NCBI GenBank assembly: GCA_016201275.1 | Contig: JACQDB010000005.1 | Span: 1-48,542, forward strand | Direction: 5' to 3' | DNA length: 48,542 bases | DNA from: Acidobacteriota bacterium | Lineage (GTDB): Bacteria > Acidobacteriota > Blastocatellia > UBA7656 | In this document: positions 15,508-23,845 of the stretch, piece after piece | How the letters are laid out: the number at the start of each line of letters is the position of its first letter | Position numbering within the stretch: the stretch's first letter is position 1 | Position numbers and translations under genes: made by a program | The notes under the pieces: generated by a model | What the model was told of the DNA's origin: nothing | What the model saw: only the letters and a program-made list of their open reading frames with translations | Database searches by the model: none

Positions 15508-16911
15508 TCAATATGATTCGCCAAGTATGTATTTACGGCCTGTCCCAAGTAACACCTCCAAATCTTGTTCAGTTGCGGCTTCCGCATAAATTCGTACCAA
15601 CGGTTCGGTTCCAGACGGACGCATCAATACCCACGACCCGTCTTCGAAAATTAATTTCACCCCGTCGGTGCGGTTAATATTGACCACACGCCGGCCTGCC
15701 CAGGTCTCCGGCGCATTCTGTAATTTGCTCGATAAATTTTGTTGCAATTCCGGCGTCAAGCGCACCCCGATTCTGCCGCTTTCCAACTTTCCAACCGCCG
15801 CGTAAATCTGCGCCAGCATTTCCTGAATCGGCAACTGACGTTTGGCGACCATCTCGGCGACCAACAGGCACGCCAATATGCCGTCCTTTTCGGGATAGTG
15901 ACCGCGTATGGAAAGCCCTGCGCTCTCTTCGCCGCCGATAGCGATTTTGTCTTCATCAATCAACTGCCCGATGAATTTGAATCCCACAGGAGTCTCGATC
16001 ACCTTGATGCCGCGCTTGGCGGCCACCCGGTCAACCATATTAGTGGTCGAAACGGTGCGCGCTACGGCATCCGTCCACCCTCGCGATTCCGCCAAGTAAT
16101 CCACCAGCAAGGTGATTACCGAATTCGGCGAAATGAAAGTGCCATCGCGGTCGAGTATGCCAAAGCGGTCGGCATCGCCATCGGTTGACAAGCCCAAATG
16201 ATAACCGCCGCTGATGACCGTATGCCGCAACTCTTCCAAGTGTTTCGCCTCCGGCTCAGGAGCGTGGCCGCCGAAATAGACATCGCGCCAATCGTGCAAC
16301 ATCCTCACCTCGCAGCCCACGTCGGTCAACGCCTTATTCAAATAACCACGCCCGGTTCCCCACAGCGGATCGTAAGCGATTCGCAATCCGGCCTTGGCTA
16401 TCGCTGGTAAATCCAACTTCGCGGCAAGGTCGTGCAAATAATCTTCAAGCGGCGCAAGCGTCTTCACAGCATCCTTGGCCGACTTCGCTTCATCTATGCG
16501 GCGGTCGTCTAATCCGGCAAGCTCCTGTTCGATGCCCTGCGTCACCTCTGGCAATGCCGGCGCACCGTCGGCGGTCGAAAACTTCATGCCACAATACTGC
16601 GGCGGATTATGGCTCGCCGTAAAATTGATCGCTCCAGCCGCGCCCTGCGCTCGTATCGCATAAGAAATCGCCGGCGTCGGTGTGTCACGATCACACAACC
16701 AGGTTTCAAACCCGTTGGCCGCCAGTTGTTCGGCGCTTGCGGCGGCAAAGACTTCGGCCATAAAGCGCGTGTCATAGCCGACCAGAATTTTCCGATTCGC
16801 GCTATTGGCCTTGAGATAATTGGCTATTGCCTGCGTCACTCGGCGCACCGCGACGAAGGTAAATTCGTCGGCGATAACGGCACGCCACCCCGATGTTCCA
16901 AATTTGATCAT
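15508..16911 (-). CDS. phosphoglucomutase/phosphomannomutase family protein
   Basis: This 467-residue alpha-D-phosphohexomutase interconverts sugar 1- and 6-phosphates, probably glucose. All four family loops are visible: catalytic serine TASHNPPQYCG (Ser near residue 102), the metal loop STDGDADRFG, the sugar-specificity loop GEESAGLSIRGHYPEKDG, and the phosphate-binding loop RPSGTEPLVRIYAE at the C-terminus. The N-terminus IKFGTSGWRAVIAD is typical of the bacterial PgcA/ManB-like branch rather than GlmM. Its stop is 25 bases upstream of the preferred ftsB start, so it, ftsB and the initiator tRNA are probably one transcript. Confidence 0.94.
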   Translation of the reverse strand: MIKFGTSGWRAVIADEFTFVAVRRVTQAIANYLKANSANRKILVGYDTRFMAEVFAAASAEQLAANGFETWLCDRDTPTPAISYAIRAQGAAGAINFTASHNPPQYCGMKFSTADGAPALPEVTQGIEQELAGLDDRRIDEAKSAKDAVKTLAPLEDYLHDLAAKLDLPAIAKAGLRIAYDPLWGTGRGYLNKALTDVGCEVRMLHDWRDVYFGGHAPEPEAKHLEELRHTVISGGYHLGLSTDGDADRFGILDRDGTFISPNSVITLLVDYLAESRGWTDAVARTVSTTNMVDRVAAKRGIKVIETPVGFKFIGQLIDEDKIAIGGEESAGLSIRGHYPEKDGILACLLVAEMVAKRQLPIQEMLAQIYAAVGKLESGRIGVRLTPELQQNLSSKLQNAPETWAGRRVVNINRTDGVKLIFEDGSWVLMRPSGTEPLVRIYAEAATEQDLEVLLGTGRKYILGESY

Positions 16912-17574
16912 GGCTGAAATTGAATGAACTGCTGCGTTGCAATACCGCTGCTGGAATTGTTGTAATCCGAATCAGACCTACAGAGACAACGGGGCGTTTA
17001 GACTTAGAGGGAGTCGGATTCCTCTGACCGGTTTGCACTTTAGCACTTTCACTGAAACGATGCAAGCATTTTTTTTGCAACACTTCAATTATGTTAGTTA
17101 ATGTTTCACTTGAAGCAAACTGTTGCATAGATGAGAAGCTTTGCAGGGGAAACGGCGAGGTGATTTCAAGGGATTTCTGGGATGTCGAATATTTGAGGGG
17201 CGGATATTGGTGGATGAGAGAGTAAGAAAAGTCCGTCTCGCGCTCGTCCATTCGCCGCGTTCGATTGCGCCCGTTGACGTGAGAGAGTAAGAAAAGTCTG
17301 TCTCGCACCAAGCCGCCAAGAAACGCAAAGCGGGACAACAACTGAGGCTCGCAAAAGCAGAGTCCAGACGCCCAGGCGAACCACTGCAAACGGTTGCCCT
17401 TCACAATCGAGTTACGCTTATGCAACCCTACAGCTCCGTCCCCGCCACCAACGACCAGCAATTGCTGGTACATGAGGAAGCGACGACGCGCAAGAATGTT
17501 GCACTTTTCATTGCGGCTTTGGTTGCAACAAATTATTCTTTCAGAGCCATAAAAATTTTGGGAGGGCGAGTTCT
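16912..17574. other. 663-bp intergenic region between divergent genes
   Basis: It separates the phosphohexomutase (minus) from the MoxR gene (plus). The only clear structure is a pair of 27-bp direct repeats at 17215 and 17280. Minus-strand frames across it show no protein features and I do not annotate them. Promoters for both flanking genes must lie here but are not identifiable by eye. Confidence 0.55.
17215..17306. repeat. 27-bp direct repeat, two copies 65 bp apart
   Basis: Copies at 17215-17241 and 17280-17306 differ by one base (AGAGTAAGAAAAGTCCGTCT versus ...AGTCTGTCT). The intervening 38 bases are unrelated. Confidence 0.9.
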
Positions 17575-17577
17575 TTG
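17561..17577 (+). promoter_or_regulatory. strong Shine-Dalgarno with TTG start (MoxR gene)
   Basis: GGAGG at 17561-17565 lies nine bases before TTG 17575. The next in-frame ATG comes only far inside the AAA domain, so TTG is the real start. Confidence 0.8.
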
Positions 17578-18528
17578 GATTATCACGTAAACACACTCGT
17601 TGAACATATCCGCAACGAAGTCCGCAAAGTCATTGTCGGACAGGATCACGTAATCGAACAGGTTTTAATTGTCTTACTCACCGAAGGCCATGCTTTGATT
17701 GAAGGCGTCCCCGGCACCGCCAAGACGTTGCTGGTCAAAACGCTGGCGCGCACCCTTGGCGCACACTTTGGGCGCATTCAATTCACCCCTGACCTGATGC
17801 CTGCCGACGTGACCGGCACTAATATTTTCAACATGGCGACCTCGACGTTCACGTTGCGTTATGGGCCAATCTTTACCGATTTATTGTTGGCCGATGAAAT
17901 CAATCGCACGCCGCCCAAGACGCAGGCCGCTTTGCTTGAAGCGATGGAAGAACGCCAAGTGACCATTGACGGCGAGGTGCATAAACTTTCGCCTATGTTT
18001 ACTGTGCTGGCGACGCAAAATCCTATCGAGTACGAAGGCACCTATCCGTTGCCCGAAGCGCAACTCGACCGCTTCATGTTAAAGATACTGGTCAACTATC
18101 CTGATGAAATGGAAGAGACACGAGTGGTAGCAAACTGGAACGCCGGATTCAACGCACGGCGTCTGGATGATATGAATATTCAATCGTTGCCCGACCCGGC
18201 CTTGATGTTGCACAGTCGTTCCCAGGTGCGAAACATCATTGTGGAAGAAGGCATACAACGCTACATCGTCGCCATCGTGCGCGGCACGCGCTCGGCCTTG
18301 AATATTTCGTGGGGCGCAAGTCCGCGTGCCTGCGTCGCGTTATTGCTCTGCGCCAAAGCTCTGGCGGCGATTCGCGGACGCTCGTTTGTCACGCCCGACG
18401 ATGTGAAAGATATAGCCAAGCCGGTGTTGCGCCATCGCATAGTTTTGCGCTCAGAAGCCGAAATCGAAGGCGCTTCGGCAGACGAAGTTTTGGATGAAGT
18501 GATAGCAAGTATTGAAGTGCCTAGATAG
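17575..18528 (+). CDS. MoxR-family AAA+ ATPase
   Basis: This 317-residue chaperone-like ATPase has Walker [16 protein letters not shown] (about residues 43-57) and the MoxR insert [15 protein letters not shown]. The Walker B region reads [24 protein letters not shown]. Sensor 1 is in [24 protein letters not shown], with the arginine finger in LDRF. The C-terminal helical lid is present. MoxR ATPases usually act on a partner with a VWA or DUF58 domain and are encoded next to it; the DUF58 gene here follows after one NUDIX gene. The start codon is TTG with a strong GGAGG. Its normal size and intact motifs suggest an active enzyme. Confidence 0.95.
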   Translation: MDYHVNTLVEHIRNEVRKVIVGQDHVIEQVLIVLLTEGHALIEGVPGTAKTLLVKTLARTLGAHFGRIQFTPDLMPADVTGTNIFNMATSTFTLRYGPIFTDLLLADEINRTPPKTQAALLEAMEERQVTIDGEVHKLSPMFTVLATQNPIEYEGTYPLPEAQLDRFMLKILVNYPDEMEETRVVANWNAGFNARRLDDMNIQSLPDPALMLHSRSQVRNIIVEEGIQRYIVAIVRGTRSALNISWGASPRACVALLLCAKALAAIRGRSFVTPDDVKDIAKPVLRHRIVLRSEAEIEGASADEVLDEVIASIEVPR

Positions 18529-18558
18529 TCCGTAGTCCGTAGTCCCTAGTCCTTAGTT
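18527..18558. repeat. heptamer repeat tract (AGTCCTT/AGTCCGT)
   Basis: Four or five tandem AGTCC-containing heptamers start at the MoxR stop codon and precede the palindrome at 18574. Same family as 3766, 3871, 19181 and 19274. Confidence 0.85.
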
Positions 18559-18573
18559 TTTGACTACGACCCT

Positions 18574-18600
18574 TGAAACGGGCTACAGGAGCCAGTTTCA
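18574..18600. repeat. TGAAACGGGCTACAGGAGCC palindrome, copy 1
   Basis: A 27-base inverted repeat reads TGAAAC(G)GGCT, then ACAGG, then AGCC(A)GTTTCA. Copies occur at 19229 and within 48367-48418. It sits between the MoxR and NUDIX genes, immediately after the heptamer tract. Confidence 0.8.
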
Positions 18601-18664
18601 AGACTTCGAGAAAAATCTATCTCCGGCTGAGAGCGCAGGACGCACGACCAGAAACGAAGTACGA

Positions 18665-19180
18665 ATGACCAGAGAAGTTCCCATACCCGCCGCCGCCGTA
18701 GCGTTTGTGCGCGACACGGAACGCGGCATTGAAGTGTATCTCAATCGTCGTCCGGCGCACTTTCGTTATTATCCCGGCGCGTTTGTTTTTCCCGGTGGAC
18801 GGCGCGATGAAGAAGATAGTGATTTGCAAGCGGCGGCTTGTCGCGAAGTCAAAGAAGAAATCGGCGTGGAGATTGAGGCCGCCAATCTGGTGTTGCTCCG
18901 CCAAGTGCATACCAATCCGAAAGCCGGACCGGTTTACGATATGCACACCTACGCGTATCGGATTGAAGCTGAATTTCACACCGCGTTGAACCGCGAAGAG
19001 GTTGACGAAGAACTTTGGATAAGCGCAAACGCAGCCTTAGAGAAACTCTACTTGCCGTATCAAATCAGCGCGGCGATTTATACCATCTCGCGCTTTGCAA
19101 CCGTTGCGGAGTTGTTGCAAGCCTTAGCCAACGGCAGCATCAGCGATGAATATCGTCTGCATAAAGACTACTGGCTATAA
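18665..19180 (+). CDS. NUDIX hydrolase (CoA-diphosphatase/NUDT19-like)
   Basis: This 171-residue hydrolase would split a nucleoside diphosphate linked to another group. The NUDIX helix reads FPGGRRDEED...ACREVKEEIGVE. The REVKEE metal ligands are intact. The glycine-rich front is of the GGxxDxxD type seen in CoA pyrophosphatases and NUDT19, rather than the classic G-x5-E. The substrate is not certain. Start ATG 18665 (MTREVPIPAAAVAFV) fits the NUDIX fold; the frame extends back to 18560 but that part overlaps a repeat element. It sits between the MoxR and DUF58 genes, both gaps being filled by the same repeat pair, and it interrupts the usual MoxR-DUF58 pairing. Confidence 0.85.
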   Translation: MTREVPIPAAAVAFVRDTERGIEVYLNRRPAHFRYYPGAFVFPGGRRDEEDSDLQAAACREVKEEIGVEIEAANLVLLRQVHTNPKAGPVYDMHTYAYRIEAEFHTALNREEVDEELWISANAALEKLYLPYQISAAIYTISRFATVAELLQALANGSISDEYRLHKDYWL

Positions 19181-19204
19181 AAGTCCTTAGTCCTTAGTCC
19201 TTAG
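19181..19204. repeat. heptamer repeat tract (AGTCCTT)
   Basis: Three tandem copies of AGTCCTT follow the NUDIX stop codon directly. They mirror the inverted tract at 19274-19302, with the 19229 palindrome between them. Confidence 0.85.
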
Positions 19205-19228
19205 CTTCTCGCCATCCGTGCCTTGCCT

Positions 19229-19254
19229 TGAAACCGGCTACAGGAGCCAGTTCT
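19229..19254. repeat. TGAAACCGGCTACAGGAGCC palindrome, copy 2
   Basis: Nearly identical to 18574-18600. It is flanked on both sides by heptamer tracts of opposite orientation, so the region 19181-19302 could fold into one compound hairpin between the NUDIX and DUF58 genes. Confidence 0.8.
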
Positions 19255-19273
19255 AGGGCATATCGTTTTCTGC

Positions 19274-19302
19274 TAAGGACTAGGGACTAAGGACTAAGGA
19301 CT
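19274..19302. repeat. inverted heptamer tract supplying the DUF58 ribosome site
   Basis: Tandem CTAAGGA heptamers end with AAGGA at 19296-19300, six bases before the DUF58 ATG at 19307. This is the only ribosome-binding-like sequence there, so the repeat itself probably serves as the Shine-Dalgarno. Confidence 0.7.
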
Positions 19303-19306
19303 GTTC

Positions 19307-20629
19307 ATGTTGAATTTTGTTTTTACAAATAGGTTTTTCGTCTTGCTCGCTTCCGGCATTGCGTTGCTGTCGCTTGGCTGGTTCAGTCGCGGGGCGCTCT
19401 ATCTGACGATTGCCTTTGACGTGATGCTTTTTGTTGTTGCCGCCATTGATTATTTCACTTCGGAAAGCGCCAAAGATTTTCAGGTCGAGCGTTTGATGGA
19501 CGAGCGTTTTGCGATGGGCGCGGAAAATCAGGTGAGCATCAAGATTCGCAATCGCCGCCGCCGCTCCGTGAAGTTCATCGTCAAAGATGAATATCCGCCG
19601 CAGATGGAATTGCTCAACCCGCGCACCGCCAGCCTCACGGTTCCTCACAGTCGGTCGCGCACTTGGACCTATGAATTGCTACCGACCGGGCGCGGCAAAT
19701 ACAACTTCGGCAACACCGCTTTGCGTTTTCGCACCAGGCTAGGTTTGCTGTGGAAACAGTACAGCTATCCGACCAATTGCGATGTCAAGGTCTATCCCAA
19801 TATCCGCGAAGCCAAAAAGAACGAGTTGTACGCGCATCGCAATCGCCGTCCAGACCCCGGCATACGGCGTATGCAGTTGCGTGGGCAGGGGCGCGAGTTT
19901 GAGTCTATGCGCGAGTTTGTCATGGGCGACGAGATTCGCCACATTTCCTGGCACGCTACGGCACGACGCGGCAAAGTCATCACCCGTCAATACACCATTG
20001 AGCGCAGTCAAAACGTCGTCGTCTTATTAGACACCGGGCGTTTGATGACGGCACGCATCGGCAAGCTGTCGAAGCTGGACCACGCCATCAACGCCGCGCT
20101 TTCGATTGCTTACGTAGCCGCATCGGGGGGCGACAACGTCGGCCTGCTGGCGTTTGCGCGGCGGGTGATCGCGTATTTACCGCCGCGACGCGGACGCGAA
20201 CAAATCAATCGCATCATGGAATCGCTGTACAATCTGGAGCCGCAATTGATCGAGCCGAGTTATGCGCGCTCGTTCAATTTTTTCAGCAGCAATTGCAAGC
20301 GCCGGTCGCTGGTGATTATTTTGACCGATCTGGTTGACCGCGACGCTTCGGCAGAGTTATTGATGCACACCTCGAAACTGATTCCGCGTCATCTGCCGCT
20401 GATTGTCACCATCGGCGATACCGATTTGCGCGAACTGGTTCGCACGGTTCCAAACAACGCGGCAGAGGTGTATCAACAAGGCGTCGCTGAAGAAATTCTA
20501 CGCCAACGCGAAGAGGCGCTTTCGAGGATACGTCACGCCGGAGGCTTGGCGCTTGACGTTCCCGCCCACCAGCTTTCGATTGCTTTGGTGAACAAGTATC
20601 TCGAAGTCAAAGAGCGCGGCTTGTTGTAA
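19307..20629 (+). CDS. DUF58 domain membrane protein
   Basis: This 440-residue protein has two N-terminal hydrophobic helices (about residues 8-28 and 31-47). A beta-rich periplasmic-type domain (about 60-150) follows. The DUF58 signature is GREFESMREFVMGDEIRHISW near residue 205. A VWA-like fold comes next: VVVLLDTGRLMT, then ASGGDNVGLLAFARRV and LVIILTDLVDRD. DUF58 proteins pair with MoxR ATPases, in envelope or stress contexts in several bacteria; the biochemical role is not settled. It follows the MoxR and NUDIX genes on the same strand and its SD lies in a repeat tract. Confidence 0.93.
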   Translation: MLNFVFTNRFFVLLASGIALLSLGWFSRGALYLTIAFDVMLFVVAAIDYFTSESAKDFQVERLMDERFAMGAENQVSIKIRNRRRRSVKFIVKDEYPPQMELLNPRTASLTVPHSRSRTWTYELLPTGRGKYNFGNTALRFRTRLGLLWKQYSYPTNCDVKVYPNIREAKKNELYAHRNRRPDPGIRRMQLRGQGREFESMREFVMGDEIRHISWHATARRGKVITRQYTIERSQNVVVLLDTGRLMTARIGKLSKLDHAINAALSIAYVAASGGDNVGLLAFARRVIAYLPPRRGREQINRIMESLYNLEPQLIEPSYARSFNFFSSNCKRRSLVIILTDLVDRDASAELLMHTSKLIPRHLPLIVTIGDTDLRELVRTVPNNAAEVYQQGVAEEILRQREEALSRIRHAGGLALDVPAHQLSIALVNKYLEVKERGLL

Positions 20630-20703
20630 TTGGCTCGAAGCCAATTACAGAACTATCCGCCTAATCGGCGTGAGACAAAGATGGAATTGCCATGTCAAAG
20701 TAG

Positions 20704-20838
20704 TAATGCGAATCAAGAGTTGAAATCAGCAATAAAAAATCAACGATTGACAAACTACAACTGGGCAAAAACCCAAAAGCCGAGTTGATAAGTCCCTTCC
20801 TTTCAACTCGGGCATTTTTCAACTCTTGATTCGCATTA
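20704..20838. repeat. 135-bp palindromic element with nested hairpin
   Basis: The outer arms are perfect 22-bp inverted repeats: TAATGCGAATCAAGAGTTGA.. at 20704-20725 and its complement at 20817-20838. Inside, CCGAGTTGA at 20780-20788 pairs with TCAACTCGG at 20803-20811, followed by a T-rich run, which looks like a terminator. The right arm ends only 5 bases before the ATG of the CPCC-type gene. Confidence 0.9.
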
Positions 20839-20843
20839 TTAAG

Positions 20844-21152
20844 ATGTCAGATAAAGAGCCAATTTGGTATGAGCCATCCGCCTCAACGCCACAAGCGCAA
20901 TGCCTTTGTTGTGATTATATTTCTTTACCTGAGCGCGGAACTTATCTCATCTGTCCGATTTGCTTTTGGGAAGACAGCGGACAAGATATAGACGAGTTGG
21001 ATCTGCCATCAAGTTCTAATCATGGGCTGACACTACGTGAAGGTAGAAATAATTTCATACGACTTGGGGTCTGCCAAGAGGCTATGGTGAAATATCTCCT
21101 GTCGCTGGAAAGGCGAAAGAGGTTTGCTTATCAGCTTAGAAAAATTGATTGA
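20844..21152 (+). CDS. CPCC-type cysteine-rich protein
   Basis: This 102-residue small cytoplasmic protein resembles the cysteine-rich CPCC family. An N-terminal Cys cluster (CLCC, replacing the usual CPCC) is followed by SLPERGTYLICPICFWEDSG, giving two Cys pairs likely to bind zinc. Next comes the family's SNHGLTLREGRNNFIRLGVCQE segment. The function of the family is unknown; it often occurs as immunity-like or orphan genes. The start is ATG 20844. The frame also begins at TTG 20826, but that codon lies inside the right arm of a long palindrome. No clear SD is visible because the palindrome occupies the leader. Confidence 0.8.
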   Translation: MSDKEPIWYEPSASTPQAQCLCCDYISLPERGTYLICPICFWEDSGQDIDELDLPSSSNHGLTLREGRNNFIRLGVCQEAMVKYLLSLERRKRFAYQLRKID

Positions 21153-21219
21153 GTAGCAAAATGGAACTGACCCTTTGAGGGTTGATCGAGTAAGGCTGCG
21201 GCTTACCGTGCGATGCCGA

Positions 21220-22188
21220 TTATTTCGCGCCTGCGGTTGACGATTGGCGCAAATCGGGTTTGAGAAAATAGACGACTAAAAATATGGCGCTCAAAATTGA
21301 GACCGCGAATTTGTAGTACGGCGAAATGTTGGCGGGTGACAAAAAGCCTTCGATGATGCCAGCCACCACCAGCATCGGTATGCAGCCCAAAATCAATTTG
21401 ATGGCCAACAAGCCGTTGGTCACCAGCGCGTCTTTGCGTTTCAAATCGCCCGGCATCAACATGGCTTTGCCGATTAACAACCCCGCGCCGCCGGAAATAA
21501 AAATCGCCGTCAATTCGATGACGCCGTGCGCGCTAACGAATATCGGCACATCGGCGAATTTATATTTCAAACACAAGCCCATCACCGCACCAAACATCAA
21601 ACCGTTGCTTGCTTCTATCCAAATAGTTCCGAGTCCCGCCAATATGCCACCCACAAACGCTAAGAAGGTGACTTGAATATTGTTGGTCTGAATGCCTGTG
21701 GACGCCACAGGATTTTGTCCGCCTTGATTGATGCGTGCCGTCCAATTTTCATGGGCGATGATCTGTCGGCGCATATCTGGATAGGTCTTTTCGGTGAAGC
21801 GTTCATCCAGAAACGAGATGCCGAACCCAAAGGCCGCCGTGACTAGAAAAATCAGAAACGAGGCCAGCGTATAAAAAAAGGTCTGGCGAAAAATGACCGG
21901 AAATTCATAACGCAAAAAATCCTTGATGATGCCAAAGCCCGAAGATTCGCTGCGATAAATCGCGCCGTGAGCGCGTGCCACCAGATGATTGAGATAATTG
22001 ACCAAACGCTGGTCGCGCACCTCTTCGCGAGCTATCGCCAAATCGGCAGCCGTGCGCCTATAAAGTTGCCCGAACTCTCTGACCTCTTCGCCCGATAAAC
22101 CGGTCAGATGATACTTGGAAGCGCGTGACGTGAGATATTCCAAACGCTTCCATTTTTCGAGCCGTGTCTTCAACAAATCTTTCAGCAT
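21220..22188 (-). CDS. SpoIIM-like (stage II sporulation protein M) membrane protein
   Basis: This 322-residue integral membrane protein begins with a soluble helical region (residues 1-95; KTRLEKWKRLEYLTSRASK). Five or six transmembrane helices follow (for example VIFRQTFFYTLASFLIFLVT and AVSILSAIFLVVYFL). The family core contains NNIQVTFLAFVGGILAGLGT, PIFVSAHGVIELTAIFISGG and GAGLLIGKA. In non-sporulating bacteria SpoIIM-like proteins are often encoded near MoxR and DUF58, as here though on the opposite strand. The precise role is unknown. ATG 22188 (MLKDLLKTRLEKW) is taken as start; the longer upstream frame is unlike a membrane protein. Confidence 0.9.
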   Translation of the reverse strand: MLKDLLKTRLEKWKRLEYLTSRASKYHLTGLSGEEVREFGQLYRRTAADLAIAREEVRDQRLVNYLNHLVARAHGAIYRSESSGFGIIKDFLRYEFPVIFRQTFFYTLASFLIFLVTAAFGFGISFLDERFTEKTYPDMRRQIIAHENWTARINQGGQNPVASTGIQTNNIQVTFLAFVGGILAGLGTIWIEASNGLMFGAVMGLCLKYKFADVPIFVSAHGVIELTAIFISGGAGLLIGKAMLMPGDLKRKDALVTNGLLAIKLILGCIPMLVVAGIIEGFLSPANISPYYKFAVSILSAIFLVVYFLKPDLRQSSTAGAK

Positions 22189-22531
22189 AGCCGCTAGATT
22201 ATCATGAGCATCGAAAAAGCCGAAGTCAGAAGTCCGAGGTCCGGGGTCAAGAGTCAAGAATCGCACTTGTTGATCGAGCGTTCCCCTCCTGTTGAAAGCT
22301 GCACGACGCACCTTCGCGCTTGCCCGGCTTTTTGGGCAAAGGCTGTTTTCACATTTTGTCACGCCAGCGACGCACGCTGGTCATGTCCAAGCGTGCGCCT
22401 TTGAACTCGATCTGTTTCACAGGCTTCCTACTGTTCTGGCTTTCGCGCTTCAAGTAGCTGCTGATCTCCACCCAACCGACTTCGGTAAACTCTAGAGCGG
22501 TTTTGGTTTGAGATTACGGAAACCTCAAACC

Positions 22532-22564
22532 CGTTGAGCGGCGGTCGAAGACCGCTGCTCAACG
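22532..22564. repeat. CGTTGAGCGGCGG palindrome, copy 2
   Basis: An inverted repeat of arms CGTTGAGCGGCGGTC and its complement, with a loop of a few bases. Member of the GTTGAG-GCGG family. Confidence 0.8.
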
Positions 22565-22675
22565 ATAGGGGGGCAGTACACACATATGCAAACCACTCTA
22601 GCTTATCTTTGCCGACAGCACGCTCGTCATCTTCGGCGAAAGTGCGGATGGCATCAACAGCTTGCCACAGGGTAA

Positions 22676-22900
22676 AGCATACGCTTTCAATCAGCGGTGG
22701 GGAGTAGTCGAGCCGGGTATGGCATTGGGCAGCCAGTAAAAATCCTTTATACTGCCCAAAATCCTCAAGAAGCTGAAATTGATTCTGTGACCTCAATGTG
22801 GCTTCTACCAAGCTGTATGGTTGGCATGGGGTTACTCTTCATAATCACTGGCGCGCTCTTATCCGTCCTGATGATTCTTGTGGCGCTCAATCAAGCTTGA
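22676..22900 (+). pseudogene. C-terminal remnant of a DUF3592-like membrane protein
   Basis: A frame opens only after a stop at 22673 and reads GYGIGQPVKILYTAQNPQEAEI, then a hydrophobic helix (MVGMGLLFIITGALLSVLMI), ending LVALNQA. The first part matches the C-terminal half of DUF3592 proteins (a YxVGxxVxVxYdPxNPxxAxI pattern before a transmembrane helix). The N-terminal half is not found upstream in any frame. There is no good start or RBS (only GTG 22697). I regard it as a decayed fragment; a very small membrane protein is less likely. Confidence 0.5.
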
Positions 22901-23021
22901 AGCGTGGTTTTTGTTTTTTACCTGTAGAGCGCAACTGCGCTTGAGGTGGTTTCGGTTTGGTTGATGGTCGCCTTCTCGTTTCTGAGCAGGCGATGAAGTT
23001 TCAGGCGCTGGCTGATTGCCG

Positions 23022-23636
23022 TTATTCGGAATTCCTTAGCTCTCTGGTCGTATGTTCAGTCACGCTGGGTCTAGGGGAATCGGCAGCATACCAATCGGCA
23101 GAAGGGAGCGAGGGGTCTTCTATGCTTTTTGTGGGTGTTTCAAGCGCCTTGAGAGTTTCTTTCGCCTGCAACTCTTGCTTGGCGATTTCGACGAGTTTTT
23201 TGCTTACGAACACGCCGTTAAGTAGCAGACCTAAGCCAATGAAAAATGGAATTACTCCCGCAACCCATATCCGACTCAGAATCTCTTTTTCACTCTGCGG
23301 GATATTCTCGCCTAAAATAATGCCATTCATGAAAACATAAAGAAAAAGCATGACGCCGAGGCCCACGCAGCTGGTAATAACGCCCGCCTTAATTTCGTTG
23401 TACCTTTTCACTTCGGGATTGACACTGCGTTGGCGCTCCTGTCGGCGTCTCTTTTGCTCCTCGCCTGAAAGCAGTATCTCGGCGACCCAAGTTTTGCTCC
23501 AATCAATTTTTCCATCGGTTTTTTTGTCCGTGTCGCGTGTGGCAACGACTTGCCGAACGGCTTTTAGATTCGCGCCACATGATTTACAGAATTTCAATTC
23601 CTCGCTTTGGCTGATGCCGCATTGTGGACAAAACAT
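23022..23636 (-). CDS. zinc-ribbon membrane protein of unknown function
   Basis: This predicted 204-residue protein starts with a zinc ribbon (MFCPQCGISQSEELKFCKSCG; CxxC-x13-CxxC). A charged stretch follows, including Arg-rich EEQKRRRQERQRS. Two transmembrane helices are spaced by a short loop (VITSCVGLGVMLFLYVFMNG, then AGVIPFFIGLGLLLNGVFVS). The C-terminus is polar and probably disordered (LETPTKSIEDPSLPSADWYA). The architecture is common in Acidobacteriota and other bacteria without assigned function. Its ATG is at 23636, preceded by AGGAGC a few bases upstream. Confidence 0.85.
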   Translation of the reverse strand: MFCPQCGISQSEELKFCKSCGANLKAVRQVVATRDTDKKTDGKIDWSKTWVAEILLSGEEQKRRRQERQRSVNPEVKRYNEIKAGVITSCVGLGVMLFLYVFMNGIILGENIPQSEKEILSRIWVAGVIPFFIGLGLLLNGVFVSKKLVEIAKQELQAKETLKALETPTKSIEDPSLPSADWYAADSPRPSVTEHTTRELRNSE

Positions 23637-23730
23637 TTGCTTGCTCCTTTCGTGTTCGCTAAAGATTACGCCAATTATTGCCTCCAGGTTCAGGGGATTG
23701 CTAAGGCGGGAGCTTTTTCAATTAAAAAAA

Positions 23731-23840
23731 GGTAACTGGAGGGTATCGCATAAATGGATTTTCTATCCAGATATTGTGTGTGGTGGTATAACCATCTACA
23801 AGATATGGGTGGTTTCTGGAATTCTGCGACACGCTCTAGC
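23731..23840. repeat. MITE-like element with AGATATTGTG core, copy 1
   Basis: A 110-bp block runs from GGTAACTGGAGGGTATCGCA to TGCGACACGCTCTAGC. It has an internal inverted core (CCAGATATTGTG / CTACAAGATAT). It aligns along its length with 33667-33775 and 46608-46719. No coding capacity. Confidence 0.85.
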
Positions 23841-23845
23841 TAATT

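Larger units (their letters stand above)
22189..23021. other. 833-bp gap with palindromes and a gene remnant
   Basis: It contains GGTTTGAG/CTCAAACC (22505-22531), the GTTGAG palindrome at 22532-22564, and a decayed DUF3592-like fragment. A minus-strand frame of 127 codons (22428-22811) is antisense to the remnant and is not supported as a gene, although its composition is not random. Confidence 0.5.

Noticed and set aside
16802-17596. Minus-strand frame of 264 codons across the phosphohexomutase-MoxR gap
   Set aside because: It overlaps two real genes, contains the direct repeat and shows no protein features.
22428-22811. Minus-strand frame of 127 codons in the DUF3592-remnant region
   Set aside because: It is antisense to a recognisable DUF3592 C-terminal fragment and ends in repeat sequence. 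I could not support it as a gene, though composition is not random.
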